Shown here one piece after another: positions 47,100 to 54,752 of a stretch of 64,000 bases of DNA. A program made the position numbers and the translations under genes. The stretch comes from Psychroflexus planctonicus. GTDB taxonomy: Bacteria > Bacteroidota > Bacteroidia > Flavobacteriales > Flavobacteriaceae. The stretch lies in the NCBI RefSeq assembly GCF_014640195.1, contig NZ_BMGM01000013.1, forward strand, positions 34,445 through 98,444. Reading direction: 5' to 3'. Within the stretch, counting starts at the first letter, position 1. Each line of letters begins with the position of its first letter. A model generated the notes under the pieces. The model was not told where the DNA came from. It was given only the letters and a program-made list of their open reading frames with translations, and ran no database searches.

Positions 47100-47402
47100 A
47101 TGTCATTAGATAATAAAGAGGAATTAAGAATTCCAACAGTCAAAACGATTAAATATTTGCTTGATCCAATTGTAAAAAAATTAGATCATTTAGACTCTGT
47201 AATTACAAGCAATTCTACAACTTCTTCAGAGTCCAAATATTATAGAAATAGTGACTTGAAAAAGTTATTTGGATTTTCAAGCAATACCATAATTAAATAT
47301 AGGGAAATAGGACTCTTACCCTACACTAAGATTGGAGAGATCTTTCTTTATGAAAAGAAAAAAATCAATTCTATCTTAAAAGAAAATTCGGTAAATCTTT
47401 AA
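47100..47402 (+). CDS. Small helix-turn-helix (excisionase/MerR-like) DNA-binding protein
   Basis: 100 residues from ATG47100; a GTG at 47073 would add nine residues without support. The C-terminal half is a winged helix of the excisionase/HTH_17 type: YYRNSDLKKLFGFSSNTIIK, YREIGLLPYTKIGEIFLYEK. The N-terminal part is a short helix (VKTIKYLLDPIVKKLDHLDS), possibly for dimerisation. Such proteins often control excision or integrase expression in Bacteroidota islands. It ends 3 bases before the next gene. Confidence 0.7.
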   Translation: MSLDNKEELRIPTVKTIKYLLDPIVKKLDHLDSVITSNSTTSSESKYYRNSDLKKLFGFSSNTIIKYREIGLLPYTKIGEIFLYEKKKINSILKENSVNL

Positions 47403-47405
47403 AAC

Positions 47406-47747
47406 ATGAAAGATCCATTTACAAACGAAGAATTTGAGCCAAAACGTAAAAATCAACGATTTGCAAATTCTAAAAATAGAATAGATTATCATAACATGAA
47501 GGCAAATAAACTAAGAAGAGAAAAGGCTTCGGTAGATAAGCCATTGAACACCAACTTCAAGATTTTAAATGATATCATGAAAGGCAAAAAAAAAGCCGAA
47601 TTTCACAAAGAATTTCTAAGAGGCAAGGGCTATGATTTTAAAATTTATACTGGTCTATGCGAAGTTGAAACTAATAGAGGCTATTGCATTTATAACTTTA
47701 TATTAACCTATACAGAATCTTATGTCAAAATCATACGAAATAATTGA
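47406..47747 (+). CDS. Conserved basic island protein, unknown function
   Basis: 113 residues, very basic: KDPFTNEEFEPKRKNQRFAN, then a helical SKNRIDYHNMKANKLRREKA, then NTNFKILNDIMKGKKKAEFH and a short beta segment. I recall similar proteins next to the same type of HTH gene in other Bacteroidota islands, but no function is known to me. Nucleic-acid binding is plausible from charge alone. It overlaps the next small gene by 26 bases. Confidence 0.5.
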   Translation: MKDPFTNEEFEPKRKNQRFANSKNRIDYHNMKANKLRREKASVDKPLNTNFKILNDIMKGKKKAEFHKEFLRGKGYDFKIYTGLCEVETNRGYCIYNFILTYTESYVKIIRNN

Positions 47748-47925
47748 TCCTAGCTTATATAATATGGTCAATGAGACATCAAACAAGGCATCACTGATTA
47801 ATGAGAATAATGATTTAAGAAACTTAAACACCATAATTTTGCTTTCAGCTATTGTGATTGTAGGCTTTGGTGTTTTATACTATTATAATCGTGATACAGA
47901 AGATAGCCATTTACAGGAGAAATAG
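47722..47925 (+). CDS. Small single-pass membrane protein
   Basis: 67 residues; the start overlaps the end of the preceding gene by 26 bases in another frame, suggesting translational coupling. A soluble N-terminal 34 residues is followed by one transmembrane helix (NTIILLSAIVIVGFGVLYYY) and a short charged tail. No family is recognised. Confidence 0.5.
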   Translation: MSKSYEIIDPSLYNMVNETSNKASLINENNDLRNLNTIILLSAIVIVGFGVLYYYNRDTEDSHLQEK

Positions 47926-48455
47926 ACAATTATTATGTAAGCTTATTGAAAGTCTGTGTATGTAAACAGTTTAATTATTGTAAAACCTATTAATTTTATG
48001 TGGCTTAAGCTTACTAGCTCTATGTCTTAAATTAAGATTATCAATTCTAAAGAAATGATTATTGATTGACTTAAAGTTATTTCTTAATCCAATAATTATT
48101 TTTAGAAATAATGTTTGTTTTTATAAATAACTTTCCAAAGATAAAATACACTAAAAAATTTTCAATTCTGGCTTTTTAGCGCACATCAATATTTAAAAAC
48201 AATTAATGCATTCGGGGATTAAATTGATTTTTTAGCTTTTATCATGTTATCAAACTATTTTTATCAAAATGCAATCTTTTCTCACTTCTTGATTATATCC
48301 TATCGTATTTTAGACGTATTGGTAGAATAACACCTTAGTGATAGATTAAATTGTTGTTATTTCTTATTGTTGGATTAGGTACGTACAAACTGAGAAATAC
48401 GTGTGTTGTAATTATAGGTTGACTCCAGCTTTTTTAAATATTCAGTTAAGGAATA
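47926..48455. other. 530-base AT-rich gap without recognised genes
   Basis: Separates the plus-strand integrase module from the minus-strand defence genes. No ORF, tRNA or convincing hairpin was found in it. Confidence 0.4.
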
Positions 48456-48992
48456 TTATGCACTATATTTTTGATAGTCCTGAATTTTATCTAAGAGCCT
48501 TTTGTTTAGGTATGTGTTTTTATTTTTAAGCTTTTCACTTAATAATTTAGATTCAGATAGGTAATTATTAATTTTTTGGATTGACCAATTTTGTGGTGGT
48601 TTTTGCAAATTTGTGATGCGATCTGCTAGTTTTACTATACCCACTTCTTTTTCTAATGCATTGATCCGATTTAAACTATCTATCATTTTTTCTTCTTTTG
48701 ATGCGAAGTCTTCATTTTTAGTCAATGCATTTACACCAAGTGCTATTTTTTTTCCAAAAATTTCTTCAATTTCTGAAAAAGTGGTGTCGGTATCTTCTAA
48801 GGTATCATGGAGTAGGGCTAATTGAACAGCATAATTTAAATCGAAGTCATTATTCTGCTTATTGGCAATTATTACTTCCATGGTCACATTTGATATGTGC
48901 AATAAATAGTTTGCTTCTGTTCCTGGTACTTTTTGATGCTTGTGTTTTATACCAGCGAATTTTATCGCTTTTTGATATAATTCTTGAGTCAT
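48456..48992 (-). CDS. Stand-alone HD-domain alarmone-hydrolase-like protein (SAH/MESH1 type)
   Basis: 178 residues with only the hydrolase domain of RelA/SpoT: H32 in YLLHISNV, H62-D63, E66 and D67 in LLHDTLEDTDTT, D124 and N128 in KLADRITNLQ. This is the full manganese-binding set of (p)ppGpp hydrolases such as MESH1. No synthetase domain follows. The chromosome already has a long RSH (13218-15431). Small hydrolases of this kind act as antitoxins to toxic small alarmone synthetases or ribonucleotide-modifying toxins; no such partner is adjacent in the window. It lies downstream of the McrBC-type operon on the same strand, 66 bases past the frameshifted gene. Confidence 0.8.
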   Translation of the reverse strand: MTQELYQKAIKFAGIKHKHQKVPGTEANYLLHISNVTMEVIIANKQNNDFDLNYAVQLALLHDTLEDTDTTFSEIEEIFGKKIALGVNALTKNEDFASKEEKMIDSLNRINALEKEVGIVKLADRITNLQKPPQNWSIQKINNYLSESKLLSEKLKNKNTYLNKRLLDKIQDYQKYSA

Positions 48993-49058
48993 AGTAAAAT
49001 TTTAAAGTTAAGCGTCTTTAATAGCAACACCTTGAATTTTATTTATTCTTTTTTCAAT

Positions 49059-49446
49059 TTACCTTAATTGCTGAAGTACATCTTCTACTTCATTATTTTT
49101 TTGATGAAATAGAAACATACTTTTCAAAAGGTTTTTTTGTATTTTGATTTCTTGAAGCTTTTGTGATAGGATGTAATACTCTTTTTCGATTTCAAATAGG
49201 TTTACATCTTCAAAGCCATCGTATATTATTCTAACAGCGTGGTAACCCCCTATAATCTACATCTGCTACGTAACATTTAACTATTTCTGGCAAGTTGGAT
49301 TCTTCCCATTCTGATTGATAATCATAGGCTGTAGCTCTAAACGTATGCTTATCATATTTAGATAGACTAAGGTATGTTTTGTTATTAGATTCAAAAAGCC
49401 CATTAAATGCAAAGCTTTCAAATTCTCCTTTTTTAAATTCTTTCAT
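49059..49446 (-). pseudogene. McrBC-associated third gene, frameshifted at a G5 run
   Basis: The frame from ATG49446 (MKEFKKGEFESFAFNGLFES...) stops at 49231 after 71 residues. Removing one base from the G5 run at 49245-49249 (minus strand) restores a frame that continues YHAVRIIYDGFEDVNLF and a charged coiled coil to ...EVEDVLQQLR and stops at 49059, about 128 residues in all. The restored tail is fully coding in character. The start overlaps the mcrC end by 14 bases, so translation is coupled. Either a real frameshift, a slippage-switched gene, or a sequencing error in a homopolymer. Function unknown. Confidence 0.6.
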
Positions 49447-50716
49447 TATAGTTTTTCTTAGGTAATTTAGTTTGACTTTTATCTTCTATTTCTAGAGCTT
49501 CAATAACTTGATTGGTTATGTTTTTATTTAGTTGATTATTTTCTAACACATCCACAAATAGTAATTGACATGTGTGGGTTTGATTCTGCATTGGTAAGGC
49601 AAAATTACCTTCTACAGATTGCTGTAGCTTTGATTTAGGATACAGAAGAATACTTTTGTATGCTGACCAATGATGGTTGTACACGTACATTTGTTTTAAA
49701 TCATCGTCACTCGGTCTGTTTTTTTGAAGAACTTTCCATTTTGTATCAATAACAAAGGTTTTGTTTGATGATTTTTCCACCATAACTATATCTGGTTTTA
49801 TTTTCTGATTTTTATGCCAAAACAATTTTTTTTGTTGACTTAGAATTCTGTATTCTTTGGAGTGTATTTTCTTTAACAATCTAAACACATATTCTTCCCA
49901 TAACATATTCATATCAAACATTAGTGCGAGTAAATCTCGATTGCCTGATTTGATGTCGGGTCTGTAGTTCAATAGAATTAGCTCCGCTATGCTAATGGCT
50001 TTTTCATAGGGTTTATGCTTTCTTGAATTGGCTATTTTGGTAAAGTGATTTTTATTTGTTTTTAATGAATTTACTTCTGGGAATAGCAATTGAATTCTAC
50101 CAATTCTATCCTTTAGCAAAGGGCTTGATGAGATATGGTTAACTACTTTTAGGGCTACAAAAAGAATTTGATGCAATAAATGATTTTTGGTATATTCAGT
50201 ATAATTTAAGTAGAAACGTTCTTTATGAACTATATTCTTACTCAGATGCTTAGAGAATTTTAAAGCTCCTTTTAAAGCTTTTTGTTGACCGCTATTGGGT
50301 TTGTATTTTTTAATTAAACCTTTGTGCAATAGGTTTTCTAATTCAAGAATGTACATTTCGAAGTACAAATCTAAAATGGAATTTGATTTTAATTTTAGGT
50401 GTGCATCTCCTGTTTGTTTTGCAGTTAGTAAGTGACAGGTTTTTAGCATGTCTATCAATACTTTTTGCCAGGTTTCTTCATTCCCTTCTTTACCTATTTT
50501 TGGAAGTACTTCAATGGTAGTTTTACCTATTTGGATGGCTCCTACATATTGTTTGAATCTTACTCCATACGGAATCAATTCAAAAAAAGGAGTGTCTGGA
50601 TTTTTGGTATAATAAGCTTCAAAAGCTTTATGAAGGTCTTCTGTAAACAACGTATTTTGCCATTTCCCTTTATAGGCAATTTTCTGAAATTCAAAAAAAC
50701 GTAAGGAATTGCTCAT
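49433..50716 (-). CDS. mcrC: McrC-family nuclease subunit of a modification-dependent restriction system
   Basis: 427 residues. The N-terminal beta domain (residues 1-110, FELIPYGVRFKQYVGAIQIG, TIEVLPKIG) is the McrB-interacting part. The C-terminal PD-(D/E)xK nuclease has E274/E275 (MLWEEYVF), P308-D309 (KPDIVM), D324 and K326 (VIDTKWK) and Q342-x-Y344. In McrBC the ATP/GTP-driven McrB ring loads DNA carrying modified cytosine and McrC cuts. The start lies 6 bases after the mcrB stop, and the end overlaps a further gene by 14 bases. Confidence 0.92.
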   Translation of the reverse strand: MSNSLRFFEFQKIAYKGKWQNTLFTEDLHKAFEAYYTKNPDTPFFELIPYGVRFKQYVGAIQIGKTTIEVLPKIGKEGNEETWQKVLIDMLKTCHLLTAKQTGDAHLKLKSNSILDLYFEMYILELENLLHKGLIKKYKPNSGQQKALKGALKFSKHLSKNIVHKERFYLNYTEYTKNHLLHQILFVALKVVNHISSSPLLKDRIGRIQLLFPEVNSLKTNKNHFTKIANSRKHKPYEKAISIAELILLNYRPDIKSGNRDLLALMFDMNMLWEEYVFRLLKKIHSKEYRILSQQKKLFWHKNQKIKPDIVMVEKSSNKTFVIDTKWKVLQKNRPSDDDLKQMYVYNHHWSAYKSILLYPKSKLQQSVEGNFALPMQNQTHTCQLLFVDVLENNQLNKNITNQVIEALEIEDKSQTKLPKKNYNERI

Positions 50717-50722
50717 TATTTT

Positions 50723-53665
50723 TTAGTTTAACAAACGCATCAAGGCTTCTTCAAATTCTTCGTCGTTTAATTGATCTAAATCTATAAACATGAAATCTTT
50801 AGTGTCGCTGTAGTCGTCTTCTAAAGTATTTTCTATTTCTGCAAATGGGCTTTCTTCTTGGTCTTTAATTTGAATGAACCCTGTACCTAAAACCATACCA
50901 ATTTTAATGTAGTCGTTAAAGAAGTATTCTTGTAATAAGGGTATGATATTAGATTTGAAAATATTTTTTAAAACTGCTACATAATCTGCACTAGTGGTAT
51001 CTTTTAATTTAAGAAAATAGGAATGACCTATTTGATGGTCTTTATCAATTAGCAAGGTTATTCGGTTGTTTATTTTTGTTAAAACATCTGAGAGACGAAT
51101 TGATTTCCAAGTAGCTTTATCTTCCAGAAGTTCATCTATTTTATTGGGTTTAGGATTAATTTCCTTAAAATTGAATCTTCTTCTTAACGCACTGTCTAAC
51201 GCTTCTATAGAACGGTCTGCGGTGTTCATAGTGCCAATGATGTACACATTATCTGGTACACTAAACTCTTCTTTAGAGTAGGGTAAAATAACTTTTAACT
51301 CTTCACTTGCTCCAGCTCTTTTGTCTGGCTCTATAAGCGTAATTAATTCTCCAAAAATGGAAGACACATTCCCACGATTTATTTCATCAATAATAATGAC
51401 ATAAGGCTTTATGTTTTCTTCTATGTCTTCTTTATACAGCAGCGTATCATTTTCTTGCACAAAGAAGTCTTCTCGTATTTCATTGTGGTTAAGTTTGTAG
51501 ATGCTACGTTGGCTAAATTTTTTGTAATACAAATCTTTTACGGGAATCACATTATCTATCATAACCCATTCTACTTTTCTAAAATGGTTGTAATCGATAG
51601 GAAAATCGTCATGATATTCATATTCTCCTACCACTTTTCCAATGGCTCTAACATAAGAATTTCCTTTGCTTACAATTACATAATCACCAACGGATAACCC
51701 ATGAATAAATGCACTCAATTGACTTCCAGCAGAATCGTTGGGGTCGTTATCCTTACAGAGTTCTTTAATTTCTGATTCTGATTTGCCCACATAATCTATT
51801 GCACCACCAAAACCAATGGCTATGTATCCATTTTCTTTACAGAATTCAAAAATCTCTTTGTCTTGTGGATTGTTGGCTTCTCCTAAACTAATTTTATAGA
51901 AAAATGCATTTCTAAAATCACTGTGAGACCAATTGAATTTTCCTTCGGTTTTTACTTTGTTAGAACTTTTACTGCTCTGGGCTAAGTCGCAAATGCGTTT
52001 GAAGATTCCTGGTTCTACATCGTAATAAATGTTTTTCTCTTGTGTGGTTTTTGGTTTTATGCCTTCTACAAAATCTTCGTAAGTAAAGGATTGATGAAAG
52101 GTGCAAAAGGCAATTTGGCCTTTGGTATTCTCCCAATCGGTAATGATAGACTCTCTATATCTTTTTACTAAAGCATCTCTGTCATTTTTATTTGCTTCAT
52201 AAAAAGCTTGGTCTATAATTTTTACGGCTTCAGCAATGGTTGAATAGGTTTTTCCAGTACCCGGTGGGCCAAAAAACAACTGATTAAGTGGTGTTTGCAT
52301 AGTGTTTGTATTATTAGGTGAAACTTCTGAATTCTGAAAATGATCATTCCAATGCCATGCTTCGTAGGATAATTGGTAAAATGGCTTGTTTGATTTTGCT
52401 TTAAGTTGCTCTAAAATGGCTTTGTATTCTGTGTAGTTTTTGAATTTTGGATCAATGCTAAACTTATGTTCTAAAAAAGGGCGAGTAGGACCATTCACAG
52501 GAAAGTACTCTTCTGGCATGATGTAAAACAGACCTTCTGTTATTTTCGTTAGCCCTACATTTTTAATTTGTAGAACCTCAGCAAATAATTCATTGGTAAT
52601 GGAATGATCTAATGCGCTAAAAAAGAACTCCCATAATTTTTCAACTTCGTTGTTTTGGCGAATGTCTTTATAAGGGAAAAACCATACTTTCTGTGCATTA
52701 GCCGATGGAATTCCTTTTTCATCTGTAGGGTAATGAGCGCTTAACTTTTCAGCTAATTTTTGCAGTAGCTTTAATCGTTTTACACCCCCATATTTGTAGA
52801 TGTAAGCAAAAAAAGTAAAGGGGTCTATTTCCTGCAACGGTATTTGTTTCCCGCCCACATCTTGGTCGTTAAATGGATCAATACCTATTGATTGTAATAG
52901 GTCGATTAAGCCGAGTTGGTTCTCTTTTTGTGTTTTTAAAAACTGTACTATGTCTTTATGGGTTTGTACCCAGGTATATTGATTTTGATTTGCCATAACT
53001 AGGATGCTGTTGTATTCTTTTTGGGTTGCACGAAAGTTTGAACCTTGGTTTCCTGCTTTAAATGCCGTAAAATCAGGATGTTTTTTTATGCTTTCCCATA
53101 ACACAGGGCTGTTGATTAGGTTATGGGTTACTTGTATGCCTGCTTTTAGCTGGTTTTTGTTTTCTACCTTCCAATGTACATCATCTTTGCTATCTTGATT
53201 TACGGATGGTTCTGATGTTACTTCAGCCAATGCATAACAACCTGCATTTTTACCAGATAACCAGATGATGACTTTATTACCAATTTTAATGTTATTCTTA
53301 TGGGCAGAGACTGTAAAGTTATTTAAAGAGTTTTCTGATAATGCAGTTTCAAAATCAAATATTTCGGGATTGCCTTGAAAAATCCAGTAGTTGGTGTTTT
53401 GTTTTTCTTCTTTTCCTTTGTTTATAACTTCAAATCCAAGTGCTCTGATGTAACTATTAGTTGGTTCACCACCGCTTTTTTTCCATACGTATTCGCCAGT
53501 TGCAAATTGATGTGCTAATCGCATTACTTCTTTTGGCGGGTAGGTGTTCCCTTCAAAAATTATATCATATTTTGTTGAAGCTTTGACATTTTGGTTTCCG
53601 TCCTTAATACTTTTTATGGCTTTAAGAATGTGTTCTCTTTTGATTTTATCGGGTTGAAATACCAT
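50723..53665 (-). CDS. mcrB: McrB-like AAA+ protein with ScoMcrA-like head, EVE domain and an inserted PUA-like domain
   Basis: 980 residues, about twice E. coli McrB. Residues 1-80 resemble the N-terminal head of ScoMcrA (STKYDIIFEGNTYPPKEVMR ... SYIRALGFEV). Residues 91-225 look like an EVE domain (YWIFQGNPEIFDFETAL ... VIIWLSGKNAGCYALAEV). A helical linker (about 250-440) follows. The AAA+ core has Walker A FGPPGTGKT (465-473), Walker B VIIIDEINRG (756-765), the McrB motif MNTADRS (813-819) and RRRF (828-831). Walker A and B are nearly 290 residues apart because residues ~585-705 hold a second PUA/EVE-like unit (YIAIGFGG, GDYVIVSKGN). Two or three reader modules on one motor. Confidence 0.85.
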   Translation of the reverse strand: MVFQPDKIKREHILKAIKSIKDGNQNVKASTKYDIIFEGNTYPPKEVMRLAHQFATGEYVWKKSGGEPTNSYIRALGFEVINKGKEEKQNTNYWIFQGNPEIFDFETALSENSLNNFTVSAHKNNIKIGNKVIIWLSGKNAGCYALAEVTSEPSVNQDSKDDVHWKVENKNQLKAGIQVTHNLINSPVLWESIKKHPDFTAFKAGNQGSNFRATQKEYNSILVMANQNQYTWVQTHKDIVQFLKTQKENQLGLIDLLQSIGIDPFNDQDVGGKQIPLQEIDPFTFFAYIYKYGGVKRLKLLQKLAEKLSAHYPTDEKGIPSANAQKVWFFPYKDIRQNNEVEKLWEFFFSALDHSITNELFAEVLQIKNVGLTKITEGLFYIMPEEYFPVNGPTRPFLEHKFSIDPKFKNYTEYKAILEQLKAKSNKPFYQLSYEAWHWNDHFQNSEVSPNNTNTMQTPLNQLFFGPPGTGKTYSTIAEAVKIIDQAFYEANKNDRDALVKRYRESIITDWENTKGQIAFCTFHQSFTYEDFVEGIKPKTTQEKNIYYDVEPGIFKRICDLAQSSKSSNKVKTEGKFNWSHSDFRNAFFYKISLGEANNPQDKEIFEFCKENGYIAIGFGGAIDYVGKSESEIKELCKDNDPNDSAGSQLSAFIHGLSVGDYVIVSKGNSYVRAIGKVVGEYEYHDDFPIDYNHFRKVEWVMIDNVIPVKDLYYKKFSQRSIYKLNHNEIREDFFVQENDTLLYKEDIEENIKPYVIIIDEINRGNVSSIFGELITLIEPDKRAGASEELKVILPYSKEEFSVPDNVYIIGTMNTADRSIEALDSALRRRFNFKEINPKPNKIDELLEDKATWKSIRLSDVLTKINNRITLLIDKDHQIGHSYFLKLKDTTSADYVAVLKNIFKSNIIPLLQEYFFNDYIKIGMVLGTGFIQIKDQEESPFAEIENTLEDDYSDTKDFMFIDLDQLNDEEFEEALMRLLN

Positions 53666-53672
53666 GCTGTGT

Positions 53673-54317
53673 TTATTTTCTTATCGTATTAAGTTTTTGC
53701 TTTATTTTAATGGCTTTTCTTTTTGTATCGAGATTTGAACCTTTCGCATTTTTATACCAGGCTAATGAAGGTGCTTTGTCTTTAGGCAATATGTAATAAG
53801 TTTTAAAAGCATTGCAGGCTGTAGAGCGTTTCTTGTTGAAATAGGTGCTCACTACATTGGCAAATAATTCGCTTAAAGAGTTAGCTTCAATAGCCTGAAA
53901 AGGAAAACCCAAATCACCTTCTAATAATTCTGTGCATTTACATACACAATCGCACAAAGACCATGAGTTACTTTTAAATTTATTTTTAATATATAAATCT
54001 TCCTGTATAATGGCTTCAAAAAGATATTCACTTGCAGTATCTTCCTGGCTTCTCTTCCCTAGACCAATTCTGAATATAAGTTTTGTACCATTTGGTGCTA
54101 AAGGTGCTAGCTCAAATTTCTTGTATTTATTTTGAAGAAACTCTAATTTTTCTTCACTATTGAGTGGTTCATAATCATCTTTTACATAATCATCCAAAAG
54201 AAAACTATCATCATCACCTTGGAGATAGTAGGTTTCAAAAGGTTTTAGATGAAGACGCTTGCCTGTTTTTTTATCTATTATTAAGCCATTTTTAAATGTA
54301 ATTTCGTAATTTTTCAT
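53673..54317 (-). CDS. Unknown CxCxCxC protein upstream of mcrB
   Basis: 214 residues with no signal peptide. The N-terminal half is acidic (YYLQGDDDSFLLDDYVKDDY); the middle carries four alternating cysteines, C122, C124, C126 and C128 (LCDCVCKC), a possible metal site; the C-terminus is basic (DTKRKAIKIKQKLNTIRK). The stop lies 7 bases before mcrB, so it leads the restriction operon. I recognise no family. It could be an accessory sensor, an antitoxin-like control protein or an immunity factor; none of these is shown. Confidence 0.6.
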   Translation of the reverse strand: MKNYEITFKNGLIIDKKTGKRLHLKPFETYYLQGDDDSFLLDDYVKDDYEPLNSEEKLEFLQNKYKKFELAPLAPNGTKLIFRIGLGKRSQEDTASEYLFEAIIQEDLYIKNKFKSNSWSLCDCVCKCTELLEGDLGFPFQAIEANSLSELFANVVSTYFNKKRSTACNAFKTYYILPKDKAPSLAWYKNAKGSNLDTKRKAIKIKQKLNTIRK

Positions 54318-54752
54318 CTGTTCATGTTATTGCTTTCAATGGATAGCAGTAATACACTAAATCATTTCATTCTAAGTAGGATAATCTTACTTGTGTGTTT
54401 CTTTTATTAGGTTCTTTATTGCCAAGTATTGCATTTATCAAATTATTAAGTCTTAACTTTTAAACATCATTGAGCCCTTTGTGAGTCCTTTATAAAAACC
54501 ATAATATACTTATAAACATAGTAATTACAGCTTTCCGTATGTTTACTTTGGCATATTTGAGCCCTTTGTGCGTCCATTAATCTATTTATTTAAGTCAAAC
54601 AAAAATTTGTACGACATTTAGGATTTGATTACTTAATAAATGTCTTTTTCTATTTTCTTTTACACTTCAGTAATTTACCATTGTTAGTTTTGTAAACGAA
54701 TATTTTTTAAAAAATTTTGGTTCATTTTTGGTTCATTTGGTTCAATTAGAAC
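54318..54752. repeat. Intergenic region with two 19-bp direct repeats
   Basis: TTGAGCCCTTTGTGAGTCC (54470-54488) and TTGAGCCCTTTGTGCGTCC (54557-54575) are 18/19 identical, 87 bases apart start to start. Near 54719-54748 there is a short tandem GGTTCATTT-like triplet. The region separates two operons read on the minus strand, so it should hold the promoter of the McrBC-type operon, but no clear minus-strand TAnnTTTG was found close to 54317. Confidence 0.5.

Noticed and set aside
47926..48455. Toxin partner for the HD protein
   Set aside because: No open frame with alarmone-synthetase or toxin motifs lies in this gap.
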